Source of the DNA: an uncultured Pseudogracilibacillus sp.
Lineage (GTDB): Bacteria > Bacillota > Bacilli > Bacillales > Amphibacillaceae
NCBI GenBank assembly: GCA_937974845.1
Contig: CALJVC010000105.1
Span: 1-31,953, forward strand
Length of the DNA: 31,953 nt
Direction of reading: 5' to 3'
The stretch's first letter is position 1, and each line of letters opens with the position of its first letter. A model generated the notes under the pieces. The model did no database searches. It had not been told where the DNA came from and saw nothing but the letters and a program-made list of their open reading frames with translations. The translations under genes and the position numbers were made by a program. This document shows positions 1 to 7,883 of this stretch, in pieces.

Positions 1-29
1 AAGTTCTATTTGCTCCTGTTTTAAATGAT

Positions 30-1313
30 TTATTCATTTGATAAGTTAAGTACTTCTAAGATTTTAAAGAAGGCTGATAAAAGGATTGCGACGATGGTAG
101 CTAGTCCCATTCCTGTTAAAGAAACATCGCCAAGCTGGATAGAAGCTCCACTGATACCGATCACTAAGACTACACAAGTAAGAATTAAGTTTTGTGATTT
201 CGAATAATCGATCTTTGCTTCAACGAGCATTCGAATACCACTTGCTGCAATGATTCCGAATAAGAGTAACGAAATACCTCCCATTACTGGTGTCGGAATC
301 GACTGGATCATCGCCGCCAACTTCCCTAAAAAGGATAGGATAATGGCCATAATCGCTGCAATACCGAGTACCCAGGTAGAATACACTCGAGTAATAGCTA
401 AAACACCAATGTTCTCACCATAGGTCGTATTCGGTGTCGACCCGAAGAAGCTCGATAACATGGTAGATACTCCATTACCGATAAATGAGCGATCGAGGCC
501 AGGGTCTTTCATTAAATCTTTTCCGACGATATTGCTTGTGACAAATAGGTGCCCGATATGTTCGGGAATAAGAACGAGGGCAGCCGGTAAGATAATGAGC
601 ATGGCTGAAAGATCAAATTTCATCGTATAAAATTCTGGTAGTGTAAACCATGATGCATCGTGCACGGCTTCGAAGTTAAGAAGGCCGAAAAGCCAAGCAA
701 TCACATATCCGGAGATAATTCCGAGTAAAATAGGAATGATTTTTAAAAAACCACGTAGGGTAACCCAGAAAATAATCGTAACGACAAGGGTTAGTAAGGC
801 GACAGTTGCGGCTTTAGGGTCCATCGACCAATCGGCACCGGCATCAGCTGGTGGAATCCAGCCAGCCATTTCCGCTGCAACCGGTACGAGCTCTAAACCA
901 ATTACGGCAACGATTGCTCCCATAGCTGCCGGCGGAAAGAGGACGTCGATCCATTTTGTACCGGCAAAGCGTACGATAATCCCGACAATCGTCAAGACGA
1001 GACCGACTAGAAAGAAGCCACCGAGGGCATAACTGTAGCCTTCATCTCCTTGATATTTGCCTAACACGACGATTACGGGTGAAATAAAGGCGAAGCTTGA
1101 TCCTAAATAGGCAGGGATTTTTCCTTTTGTAATAAATAAGTAAATAATCGTTCCGATTCCGTTCATTAGTAGTACCGTCGCTGGGTTAACTCCGAAGAGG
1201 ATCGGTACGAGAACGGTAGAACCAAACATTGCGAATAAGTGTTGTAGGCCGAGCGGGATACTTTGTTGTAAGGGTGGTCGCTCGTGTACTTGAATTTCTT
1301 TAGGTGTAGCCAT
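30..1313 (-). CDS. pyrP: Uracil permease (NCS2 family)
   Basis: This is a complete 427-residue nucleobase:cation symporter of the NCS2 (uracil/xanthine permease) family, which imports uracil across the cytoplasmic membrane for pyrimidine salvage. The protein is almost entirely hydrophobic, with roughly 12-14 membrane segments. It carries the family signature around GSTPNTTYGENIGVLAITR, where the acidic and Asn-Gly residues bind substrate. The start codon at 1313 follows an AAGGAGA ribosome-binding site. About 90 bases upstream lies a PyrR-binding loop followed by an intrinsic terminator, which favours uracil over xanthine as substrate. The gene diverges from the Nudix hydrolase gene. Its downstream end is only 29 bases from the window edge, so its operon partners are not visible. 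Confidence in the family is very high and in uracil specificity high. Confidence 0.93.
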   Translation of the reverse strand: MATPKEIQVHERPPLQQSIPLGLQHLFAMFGSTVLVPILFGVNPATVLLMNGIGTIIYLFITKGKIPAYLGSSFAFISPVIVVLGKYQGDEGYSYALGGFFLVGLVLTIVGIIVRFAGTKWIDVLFPPAAMGAIVAVIGLELVPVAAEMAGWIPPADAGADWSMDPKAATVALLTLVVTIIFWVTLRGFLKIIPILLGIISGYVIAWLFGLLNFEAVHDASWFTLPEFYTMKFDLSAMLIILPAALVLIPEHIGHLFVTSNIVGKDLMKDPGLDRSFIGNGVSTMLSSFFGSTPNTTYGENIGVLAITRVYSTWVLGIAAIMAIILSFLGKLAAMIQSIPTPVMGGISLLLFGIIAASGIRMLVEAKIDYSKSQNLILTCVVLVIGISGASIQLGDVSLTGMGLATIVAILLSAFFKILEVLNLSNE

Positions 1314-1328
1314 ACTTCCATCTCCTTA

Positions 1329-1365
1329 TAAAAAAATAAACGCACCTTGAGGTAACAAGGTGCGT
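1329..1365 (-). terminator. Intrinsic terminator of the pyrP attenuator
   Basis: On the minus strand a 10-bp perfect stem (ACGCACCTTG / CAAGGTGCGT, loop TTACCT) is followed by a T-rich tail, and it lies just before the pyrP ribosome-binding site. In the PyrR mechanism, UMP-bound PyrR stabilises the upstream anti-antiterminator so that this terminator forms and pyrP expression falls. Confidence 0.88.
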
Positions 1366-1406
1366 AAAAAGGGCATAGTAATCCTATGTATTTTTTGCTC
1401 CTTGTT

Positions 1407-1422
1407 AGCCTCACGGGACTAA
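1407..1422 (-). promoter_or_regulatory. PyrR-binding loop in the pyrP leader
   Basis: Read on the minus strand the segment is TTAGTCCCGTGAGGCT followed by AACAAGGAG. This fits the known PyrR recognition consensus (ARUCCNGNGAGGYU), and TTAG can pair with the following CTAA. Its position, a few tens of bases ahead of the terminator hairpin and inside the transcribed leader, is that of the anti-antiterminator in Bacillus pyr leaders. A pyrR gene is not in the window. Confidence 0.85.
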
Positions 1423-1445
1423 TTTAAAGAAACTTAAACTAAAAC

Positions 1446-1474
1446 AATTGTCACATAAAATTTTTAAATGTCAA
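1446..1474 (-). promoter_or_regulatory. Candidate sigma-A promoter for pyrP
   Basis: The minus strand has TTGACA (1474-1469), a 17-base spacer, and ACAATT (1451-1446). The -35 box is perfect but the -10 box is weak. The predicted start would place the PyrR-binding loop near the 5' end of the leader, as expected. Confidence 0.5.
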
Positions 1475-1507
1475 CTATTATACAAAAATGGCGAGGGGAC
1501 GTAAAGA

Positions 1508-1537
1508 TTGTGTTCCTTTCCCTTACCTTTGTATAAT
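1508..1537 (+). promoter_or_regulatory. Promoter of the Nudix hydrolase gene
   Basis: TTGTGT (1508-1513), an 18-base spacer and a perfect TATAAT (1532-1537). The promoter lies inside the longest possible reading frame of the Nudix gene, so translation should begin downstream, at 1569. Confidence 0.6.
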
Positions 1538-1568
1538 AAGGATTAGAAGGAAAATGGAGTGGATATCA

Positions 1569-2207
1569 ATGAAAACAGCGGACGTTTTCCAAGTGTTGGA
1601 AGATTACAAGCCAAATATTTTAGGGTACGATCAGTTACAAAAGTTTTCCCTACTTTTACCGATTGTCACTAAAAAAGGAGAACCCCACCTTCTGTTTGAA
1701 GTACGTTCCTTCCAAATGCGAAGCCAACCTGGAGACGTATGTTTTCCAGGCGGGCGGGTAGATCAGGAAGACCAAACAATTCTCCACAGCGTGCTACGGG
1801 AAACGGAAGAAGAAATCGGTATTGATCAAACTTATATTAAACAAATCGTTCCCCTCGATTACATCGTGACCAACTTCGGTGATTTCGGAGGTATTATCTA
1901 TCCCTTCGTCGGTGAAATCACAAGTTTGGAAGCCTTATCTATTAATGAAGAAGAGGTGGCGGAAGTCTTCACCGTCCCTTTACGTTACTTTTTAGAAGAA
2001 GAACCGAAAAAATATAAAATAGCCTTCGAAGTAGTCCCTGAAGAGGGATTCCCCTATCATTTAATCCACGGAGGTAAAAATTACGATTGGCGACCACGGC
2101 GTATGGATGAACTTTTTTATGAATATGAGGGCCGAATTATCTGGGGATTGACGGCCCGAATCATCTATCATTTTGTCGATTTGTTAAAAGGTCGTTATAT
2201 GAGTTGA
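1569..2207 (+). CDS. Nudix hydrolase, CoA pyrophosphatase type
   Basis: This 212-residue protein belongs to the Nudix superfamily branch that cleaves coenzyme A to 3',5'-ADP and phosphopantetheine (NUDT7/NudL-like). The CoA-branch motif is visible as an LLFEVRS...GDVCFPGG stretch that runs into a Nudix box with PGGRVDQED and then LRETEEEIGI. The REXXEE glutamates that bind Mg2+ are intact. The reading frame extends upstream to 1488, but a TATAAT box lies at 1532 and GGAGTGG precedes the ATG at 1569, so I chose 1569. The ATG at 1554 would be only about ten bases from the likely transcript start. The gene stands alone, divergent from pyrP. CoA specificity is inferred from motif spacing. Confidence 0.85.
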   Translation: MKTADVFQVLEDYKPNILGYDQLQKFSLLLPIVTKKGEPHLLFEVRSFQMRSQPGDVCFPGGRVDQEDQTILHSVLRETEEEIGIDQTYIKQIVPLDYIVTNFGDFGGIIYPFVGEITSLEALSINEEEVAEVFTVPLRYFLEEEPKKYKIAFEVVPEEGFPYHLIHGGKNYDWRPRRMDELFYEYEGRIIWGLTARIIYHFVDLLKGRYMS

Positions 2208-2246
2208 TAAGGTTCTAGTTTTTTCTCATATTTTTGATACTATTCA

Positions 2247-2275
2247 TTGAATTTAGTCTATGAATTTGTTATAAA
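2247..2275 (+). promoter_or_regulatory. Promoter of the glutaredoxin-like gene
   Basis: TTGAAT (2247-2252), a 17-base spacer and TATAAA (2270-2275), about 55 bases ahead of the TTG start. Both boxes are close to the sigma-A consensus. Confidence 0.6.
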
Positions 2276-2330
2276 AGAAACGGATGTAACTTATATTCTT
2301 AACGAATGATAAAATAGTAGGTGACAAGAT

Positions 2331-2591
2331 TTGTCGAACGTCCTATTTTTTACAAAAGCTAATTGTCCGCTATGTGACGAGGCCTTCGATCTAGTAGAAC
2401 TATTGGCCGAGCAGTATCAACTAAAAGTAAAAGTAGTCGATATTTATTCGGACGAGGATTTACTAGCGGAGTATCAGTTAAAAATTCCTGTGGTACAAAT
2501 CCAAGGGGAAGAACTCTATGGCGATCGCTTGACCTATGAGCAGCTTGAACAAGTCATTCAGTCGGCATGTTCGTCCCATCCCCTCGATTAA
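2331..2591 (+). CDS. Glutaredoxin-like thiol protein
   Basis: This small 86-residue thioredoxin-fold protein of the glutaredoxin-like type found in Bacillales carries a CPLC redox motif near its N-terminus (residues ~12-15). The motif follows the first beta strand and is followed by the typical helix, a second strand (VKVVDIY) and the cis-Pro strand (KIPVVQI, Pro at ~54). It probably exchanges disulfides in the cytoplasm; a specific partner cannot be named. The start is TTG at 2331, supported by AGGTGA six bases upstream. In several Bacillales a gene of this kind lies just ahead of cggR-gapA-pgk. Here it is followed by its own terminator and then directly by pgk. Confidence 0.82.
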   Translation: MSNVLFFTKANCPLCDEAFDLVELLAEQYQLKVKVVDIYSDEDLLAEYQLKIPVVQIQGEELYGDRLTYEQLEQVIQSACSSHPLD

Positions 2592-2618
2592 GGGGTGTCT
2601 GGAACATGCCTCGTTTTT
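2564..2618 (+). terminator. Terminator overlapping the glutaredoxin stop codon
   Basis: GGCATGTTC (2564-2572) pairs with GAACATGCC (2602-2610). Inside it ATCCCCT (2578-2584) pairs with AGGGGTG (2591-2597), and a TTTTTT run follows. The TAA stop codon lies in the loop. This separates the gene transcriptionally from pgk. Confidence 0.85.
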
Positions 2619-2741
2619 TATTACGGTATTGTGAACGATTGAGCAAGCCGGTTAAAAAGGTTTAACTTAGCTATTAACGTCCCTTTGGCGGAAATAGTAT
2701 AACACAAATGGTTATAGTATGTAAAAAATGCGTATATAGCG

Positions 2742-2747
2742 TATAAT
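2742..2747 (+). promoter_or_regulatory. Candidate -10 box for the glycolytic operon
   Basis: A perfect TATAAT lies about 49 bases upstream of the pgk start and downstream of the preceding terminator. No good -35 box is visible at 16-18 bases (ATGTAA or TATGTA), so an activator or a different promoter nearby is possible. No CggR-like operator was seen. Confidence 0.4.
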
Positions 2748-2795
2748 AAAGTCATAAAAATTCACTTAGTGTAGGATGAAGGGGAAATTTTTATT

Positions 2796-3986
2796 ATGAA
2801 TAAAAAGTCGTTAATGGATGTTTCTTTTACTGGAAAAACGGTTTTTTGCCGGGTAGATTTTAATGTCCCGATGAAAGATGGGAAGGTGACGAATGATAAA
2901 CGGATAGTAGCGGTTTTACCGACGATTCGTTACCTAGTAGAACAAGGGGCGAAGATTATTTTAGCTAGCCATCTTGGTCGACCAAAGGGACAAGTAGTAG
3001 AAGAGTTGCGACTCGATCCAGTGGCAGATAAGTTAGCAGAATTAATCGGCCGTGATGTGAAAAAAGTAGACACAGTTTATGGGCCGGAAGTAGATGAGGC
3101 GATTGCTAGCTTAGAGCCGGGAGATATTTTGCTTTTAGAAAACGTCCGCTTTGAGCCTGGCGAAGAGGCGAACGATCCAAAGCTTGCCAAGGCTTTTGCG
3201 GAAATGGCAGATATCTATGTGAACGATGCCTTTGGAACAGCCCATCGTACTCACGCTTCAACGGCGGGAGTTGGCGAGTATTTACCAGGGGTTGCAGGCT
3301 TTTTATTAGAGAAGGAAATTGATATTTTACATAAAGCATTGGATAATCCAGACCGTCCTTTTACGGCGATTATCGGCGGTTCTAAAGTTAAGGATAAAAT
3401 TAAAGTAATCGATAATTTGTTGGATATTGTAGACAATATTTTAATTGGTGGAGGTTTAGCGACGACCTTCTTGAAGGCTTTAGGTTATGAGATTGGTAAT
3501 TCTCTTTTAGAAGAGGATAAGATCGATTTAGCTAAGGGCTTTATGGAAAAGGCCAAGGAAAAGGGCGTCAACTTTTATATTCAGACCGATGCCATTATTG
3601 CCGATGCCTTTAGTGAAGACGCAGAGGTAAAAACAGTGAAGGCCGATGAAATTGAACCTGGTTGGATGTGTTTAGATATTGGACCAGAGACTTCTGCTAC
3701 TTATCGTGATGTGATTTTATCTTCGAAGCTTATCGTATGGAATGGACCGATGGGTGTCTTTGAAATGAAGCCTTTCAGTAAAGGTACCCGGGCCGTAGCC
3801 CAAGCTTTAGTAGACACAGAAGGCTATACGATTATCGGTGGTGGAGATTCAGCAGCAGCAGTGGAGCTCTTTAGTTTAGCGGATAAGATGGACCACGTAT
3901 CTACCGGTGGCGGTGCATCTTTAGAATTTATGGAAGGTAAAGTTTTACCAGGTATCGGAGTGTTAGACGATAAAGATGAGGAGTGA
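2796..3986 (+). CDS. pgk: Phosphoglycerate kinase
   Basis: This 396-residue enzyme interconverts 1,3-bisphosphoglycerate + ADP and 3-phosphoglycerate + ATP in the cytoplasm. All family landmarks are present in order: the substrate-binding RVDFNVP near residue 20, SHLGRPKG at ~58-65, ENVRFEPGEE at ~115, NDAFGTAHR at ~145, GGSKVKDK at ~195, GPMGVFE at ~318, and the nucleotide-loop GGGDSAAA and STGGGASLEF near the C-terminus. The length is normal. An AAGGGG site precedes the ATG with a longish 11-base spacing. It is the first gene of a four-gene glycolytic operon and is followed after four bases by tpiA. Unlike in many Bacillales, gapA is not immediately upstream. Confidence 0.98.
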   Translation: MNKKSLMDVSFTGKTVFCRVDFNVPMKDGKVTNDKRIVAVLPTIRYLVEQGAKIILASHLGRPKGQVVEELRLDPVADKLAELIGRDVKKVDTVYGPEVDEAIASLEPGDILLLENVRFEPGEEANDPKLAKAFAEMADIYVNDAFGTAHRTHASTAGVGEYLPGVAGFLLEKEIDILHKALDNPDRPFTAIIGGSKVKDKIKVIDNLLDIVDNILIGGGLATTFLKALGYEIGNSLLEEDKIDLAKGFMEKAKEKGVNFYIQTDAIIADAFSEDAEVKTVKADEIEPGWMCLDIGPETSATYRDVILSSKLIVWNGPMGVFEMKPFSKGTRAVAQALVDTEGYTIIGGGDSAAAVELFSLADKMDHVSTGGGASLEFMEGKVLPGIGVLDDKDEE

Positions 3987-3990
3987 TGAC

Positions 3991-4752
3991 GTGCGCAACA
4001 TAGTGATTGCCGGTAATTGGAAGATGCATAAGACGAAGGAAGAGATCGATACCTTTTTTAAAGGACTCGACTCCTTAGAAACGAAGGCCGGGGTAGAGGC
4101 TGTCGTTTGTAGTCCTTTCCCTTATTTATCACAGTTAGTGGAGGCGAGCAAAGGGTTACCCGTTGCTTGTGGAGCTCAAAATATGCACTTTGAAAAGCAA
4201 GGAGCCTTTACAGGGGAAGTAAGCCCAGTGATGTTGCAGGATATCGGTGTAACCCACGTTATTATCGGTCACTCGGAACGTCGGGAATATTTTAATGAGA
4301 CCGACGAAACGGTTAATAAAAAAGTACTCTCGGCCCATGCCCACGGGTTAAAGCCAATTGTCTGTGTCGGTGAAAGTCTTGCGCAAAGGGAGGCTGGGGA
4401 AACCCTTTCCTTTATTGCAGGCCAAGTGAAGGCAGCCTTGCAGGGTCTTTCAGCTGAGGAAATCGAAAAGACGATTATCGCCTACGAACCGATTTGGGCG
4501 ATTGGCACTGGAAAAACTGCTTCTAGTGAAGAGGCGAATGAGGTTTGTCAGCATATTCGTCAGGTAATTGCGGAAGTAAGTTCTGAAGAGGTGGCAGAGG
4601 CGGTTACGGTACAATATGGTGGAAGTGTCAATCCTGATAATATTGGAGAGTTACTCGATATGTCCGATATTGACGGTGCCTTAGTTGGTGGTGCTAGCTT
4701 AGATGCAAGCTCCTTTATGAAATTAGTAGAAGCGGGTAATGAGAGAAAATGA
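3991..4752 (+). CDS. tpiA: Triosephosphate isomerase
   Basis: This 253-residue TIM-barrel enzyme interconverts dihydroxyacetone phosphate and glyceraldehyde 3-phosphate. The catalytic residues are visible: Asn-Lys in AGNWKMHK (Lys11), His in GHSERR (~95), and Glu in AYEPIWAIGTG (~167), with YGGSV and LVGGASL binding phosphate. The frame opens with an ATG at 3976 that overlaps pgk, but GAGGAGTGA sits seven to eight bases before the GTG at 3991, and the protein then begins MRNIVIAGNWK as in homologues, so GTG 3991 is chosen. It overlaps gpmI by four bases, indicating translational coupling. Confidence 0.97.
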   Translation: MRNIVIAGNWKMHKTKEEIDTFFKGLDSLETKAGVEAVVCSPFPYLSQLVEASKGLPVACGAQNMHFEKQGAFTGEVSPVMLQDIGVTHVIIGHSERREYFNETDETVNKKVLSAHAHGLKPIVCVGESLAQREAGETLSFIAGQVKAALQGLSAEEIEKTIIAYEPIWAIGTGKTASSEEANEVCQHIRQVIAEVSSEEVAEAVTVQYGGSVNPDNIGELLDMSDIDGALVGGASLDASSFMKLVEAGNERK

Positions 4753-6281
4753 AAAAACTAGTAGCCTTAATTATATTAGATGGTTTTGCTTTACGGGAAG
4801 AGACAGAGGGAAATGCTGTAGCTTTGGCCAAGAAGCCAAACTTCGATCGCTATTGGAATACTTACCCTCATAGCACCCTCCATGTAAGTGGTGAATCGGT
4901 AGGACTTCCAGAGGGACAGATGGGAAATTCCGAAGTAGGCCACTTAAATATTGGAGCTGGACGAATCGTTTATCAAAGTTTAACGAGAATTAATAAAGCC
5001 ATCGAAGACCGTTCTCTGTTCGATAAAGAAGCCCTTGTTAAGGCAATGGAACATGTGAAAGAAAAGGATAGTGCCTTGCATTTATTCGGTTTATTATCCG
5101 ATGGTGGCGTCCATAGCCATATCGATCATTTACATGCCCTTTTAGAAATGGCGGATGAATACGGGTTAGAAAAGGTATATGTCCACCCTTTCTTAGATGG
5201 TCGAGATGTTGGCCCACAAACGGCCTTACCTTATATTGAAGCTACCGAGAGAAAAATGGAGCAATTAGGCGTAGGTAAAATAGCGACGGTTATGGGCCGG
5301 TACTATGCGATGGATCGTGACAAACGTTGGGAACGGGTAAAATTAGCCTTTGATGCCATAACTTATGGTGAGGGGAAAACGGCCTCCTCTGCCCAACAGG
5401 CTGTAGAGTTGTCCTATCAGGATGAGGTTTACGATGAGTTTGTCCTACCGACAGTGATCCTTGATGAGGATGGAAGAAGTCCTGTTGCTACCGTTGAAAA
5501 TGACGATGCGATTGTCTTTTTCAACTTTAGGCCTGACCGCGCAATCCAATTATCTAAGGCTTTTATTCAGAAAGATTTCCCCCACTTTGCTCGGGGAGAA
5601 AAAGCTTTAGATGACCTATACTTTGTCCAAATGGTTCCTTATAGTGAAGAGATTCCGGGACCGGTCGTCTTCGATACAGTCGATTTAAAGAATACCCTAG
5701 GAGAGGTTATTTCTAAGGCGGGATATAAGCAACTACGGATTGCAGAGACCGAGAAGTATCCTCATGTTACGTATTTTGTTAGCGGTGGTCGGGAGGAGGA
5801 ATTTCCAGGAGAAAGGCGGATTCTCATCGCTTCTCCGAAGGTTCCAACCTATGACTTACAGCCGGAGATGAGCGCCTATGAAGTCACGGATGCCTTGTTA
5901 GAGGCTTTAGAAGAAGAGGATTTACAAGCCGTTATCTTAAACTTTGCTAACCCAGATATGGTTGGCCATTCTGGTAAGCTCGAACCGACGATCAAAGCCG
6001 TTGAAGCTGTCGATGAGTGCTTAGGAAAAGTCGTTGATAAAATTTTAGAACTCGGTGGTGTAGCGGTCATTACCGCAGACCACGGTAATGCAGATGAAGT
6101 AATCGATTCCCAGGGAGAACCTATGACAGCTCATACGACGAATCCTGTTCCTGTCATCGTGACGAAGGAAGGAGTTCGGGTGCGGGATGGTGGAATTCTT
6201 GCCGATTTAGCTCCGACGGTACTCGACCTTTTAAATATTGAGCAACCGGAAGAAATGACCGGAAAGTCGCTACTTAAATAG
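4749..6281 (+). CDS. gpmI: 2,3-bisphosphoglycerate-independent phosphoglycerate mutase
   Basis: This 510-residue Mn-dependent enzyme converts 3-phosphoglycerate to 2-phosphoglycerate without a bisphosphoglycerate cofactor. It has the alkaline-phosphatase-like metal site, with Asp11 in ILDGF, the phosphoserine nucleophile Ser61 in MGNSEVGH, and the C-terminal metal ligands in NFANPDMVGHSG and TADHGNADE. The inserted phosphotransferase domain spans roughly residues 80-300, including HIDHLHAL and DGRDVGP. The ATG overlaps the tpiA stop as ATGA and there is no strong ribosome-binding site, so translation probably relies on coupling. The length is typical of Bacillus GpmI. Confidence 0.97.
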   Translation: MKKLVALIILDGFALREETEGNAVALAKKPNFDRYWNTYPHSTLHVSGESVGLPEGQMGNSEVGHLNIGAGRIVYQSLTRINKAIEDRSLFDKEALVKAMEHVKEKDSALHLFGLLSDGGVHSHIDHLHALLEMADEYGLEKVYVHPFLDGRDVGPQTALPYIEATERKMEQLGVGKIATVMGRYYAMDRDKRWERVKLAFDAITYGEGKTASSAQQAVELSYQDEVYDEFVLPTVILDEDGRSPVATVENDDAIVFFNFRPDRAIQLSKAFIQKDFPHFARGEKALDDLYFVQMVPYSEEIPGPVVFDTVDLKNTLGEVISKAGYKQLRIAETEKYPHVTYFVSGGREEEFPGERRILIASPKVPTYDLQPEMSAYEVTDALLEALEEEDLQAVILNFANPDMVGHSGKLEPTIKAVEAVDECLGKVVDKILELGGVAVITADHGNADEVIDSQGEPMTAHTTNPVPVIVTKEGVRVRDGGILADLAPTVLDLLNIEQPEEMTGKSLLK

Positions 6282-6332
6282 CTATGATAATCAACATTGA
6301 TTTCATTACAATTGATAAGGAGAGAGGATAAG

Positions 6333-7622
6333 ATGCCTTACATTACGAAAGTATATGCTCGAGAAGTGCTTGATTCCCGAGCCAATCCAACGGTGGAAGT
6401 AGAAGTTGAAACAGAATCGGGTGCCTTTGGCCGGGCCCTTGTGCCGAGTGGTGCATCTACTGGAGAGTATGAAGCGGTTGAGCTTCGTGACGGCGATCAA
6501 GATCGTTATTTAGGTAAAGGAGTCTTACAAGCGGTTGAAAATGTCAATGAGAAAATTGCTCCTGAGCTTCTCGGTTACGACGTCACACGGCAAAACGATA
6601 TCGACGCGATAATGATCGAGCTTGACGATACCGATAACAAGTCGAACCTCGGTGCTAATGCTATTTTAGGTGTATCGATGGCTGTTGCTCGAGCGGCGGC
6701 AGATTTTCTTGGCTTACCCCTTTACCATTATTTAGGTGGTTTTAACGCCAATACGTTACCGGTACCGATGATGAACATTTTAAATGGTGGGGAACATGCC
6801 GATAATAACGTGGACATTCAAGAGTTTATGATTATGCCTGTCGCTGCCCCTACCTTTAAAGAAGCTTTACGCGCAGGGGCTGAGATTTTCCACGCTTTAA
6901 AAGACGTCTTACAAGAAAAAGGCTTAAATACAGCAGTAGGTGACGAGGGAGGTTTTGCACCAAACCTTCAATCGAACGAAGAGGCTCTAGAAACGATTGT
7001 TGAAGCAATTAAGCGGGCCGGTTATAAGCCAGGAGAAGAAGTACAGTTAGCTATGGACGTCGCCGCTTCAGAAATGTATAAAGATGGCGCCTACCATTTA
7101 GCTGGAGAAGGTGTTACAAAGAGCTCGGAAGAAATGGTTAACTGGTATGTAGAACTTGTGGATAAGTATCCGATTATTTCTATCGAAGACGGTTTAGACG
7201 AAGATGACTGGGATGGCCATAAGTTGTTAACAGAAAAAATCGGTGACCGGGTGCAGTTAGTCGGAGATGACTTATTCGTTACAAATACAGAAAAATTAGC
7301 CCAAGGAATCGAAAAGGGTGTAAGTAACTCGATTTTAATCAAGGTGAACCAAATCGGTACGCTAACAGAAACCTTCGAAGCGATTGAAATGGCCAAACGT
7401 GCCGGTTATACCGCAGTAATCTCCCACCGTTCTGGTGAAACGGAGGATACGACGATTTCCGATATCGCTGTAGCAACGAATGCCGGACAAATTAAAACCG
7501 GTGCTCCTTCCCGTACGGATCGTGTAGCCAAGTATAATCAGTTATTACGAATTGAGGATGAGTTAGATAGCACAGCAGTTTATGCAAGCTGGGAAGCATT
7601 TTACAATATTCAACGAAACTAA
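6333..7622 (+). CDS. eno: Enolase
   Basis: This 429-residue enzyme dehydrates 2-phosphoglycerate to phosphoenolpyruvate. The N-terminal capping domain includes REVLDSRANPTVEVEV and the mobile loop SGASTG. The barrel carries GGEHADNNVDIQEFMI, the metal ligands in SIEDGLDEDD and GDDLFVTN, the catalytic Lys in LIKVNQIG, and SHRSGETED. The frame could start at 6297, but AAGGAGAGAGG lies ideally upstream of the ATG at 6333, and the protein then begins MPYITKVYAREVLDSR like its homologues. It is the last gene of the glycolytic operon, 51 bases after gpmI and just before a strong terminator. Confidence 0.98.
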   Translation: MPYITKVYAREVLDSRANPTVEVEVETESGAFGRALVPSGASTGEYEAVELRDGDQDRYLGKGVLQAVENVNEKIAPELLGYDVTRQNDIDAIMIELDDTDNKSNLGANAILGVSMAVARAAADFLGLPLYHYLGGFNANTLPVPMMNILNGGEHADNNVDIQEFMIMPVAAPTFKEALRAGAEIFHALKDVLQEKGLNTAVGDEGGFAPNLQSNEEALETIVEAIKRAGYKPGEEVQLAMDVAASEMYKDGAYHLAGEGVTKSSEEMVNWYVELVDKYPIISIEDGLDEDDWDGHKLLTEKIGDRVQLVGDDLFVTNTEKLAQGIEKGVSNSILIKVNQIGTLTETFEAIEMAKRAGYTAVISHRSGETEDTTISDIAVATNAGQIKTGAPSRTDRVAKYNQLLRIEDELDSTAVYASWEAFYNIQRN

Positions 7623-7626
7623 TTTA

Positions 7627-7663
7627 AAATCGCTGTTCAGGAAGCCTGAACAGCGATTTTTTA
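7627..7663 (+). terminator. Terminator of the glycolytic operon
   Basis: CGCTGTTCAG (7631-7640) pairs perfectly with CTGAACAGCG (7646-7655) across a GAAGC loop. Flanking A and T runs allow extra pairing and supply the T-tract. Confidence 0.95.
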
Positions 7664-7883
7664 ATTTCTTATAGAAGAGTAGCGTTCGGTTCGCTGTTTT
7701 AAACAAACTATTCTTCTTATCTTCCAAGGATTTTCGGTACATTTCATGCTTTTTTTATTTTTATCCGTAAAAAATTCGGTATTGATAAATGGCAAGGGCG
7801 ATAGAATCCTACATAAGAGGGGATAGGAAAATCCTTTCCTATGTTATACCCTTAAGCTAAGGATTATGTTAGGGGGTATAAAC
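7664..7883 (+). promoter_or_regulatory. Intergenic leader with inverted repeats ahead of the acyl-CoA module
   Basis: I saw no convincing sigma-A promoter here. Three inverted repeats stand out. The first pairs ATAGAAGAGTAG (7671-7682) with CTATTCTTCT (7708-7717). The second is a perfect 8-bp one, ATAGGAAA-atcc-TTTCCTAT (7823-7842). The third is CCTTA-agc-TAAGG (7850-7862), directly before the ribosome-binding site. The last two are placed like operator or leader-RNA elements. None matches the FadR box known to me from Bacillus subtilis. Confidence 0.35.

Noticed and set aside
2592..2795. CggR operator or remnant of cggR/gapA before pgk
   Set aside because: No CGGGAC...TGTC type repeat and no protein fragment resembling GapA or CggR in any frame.
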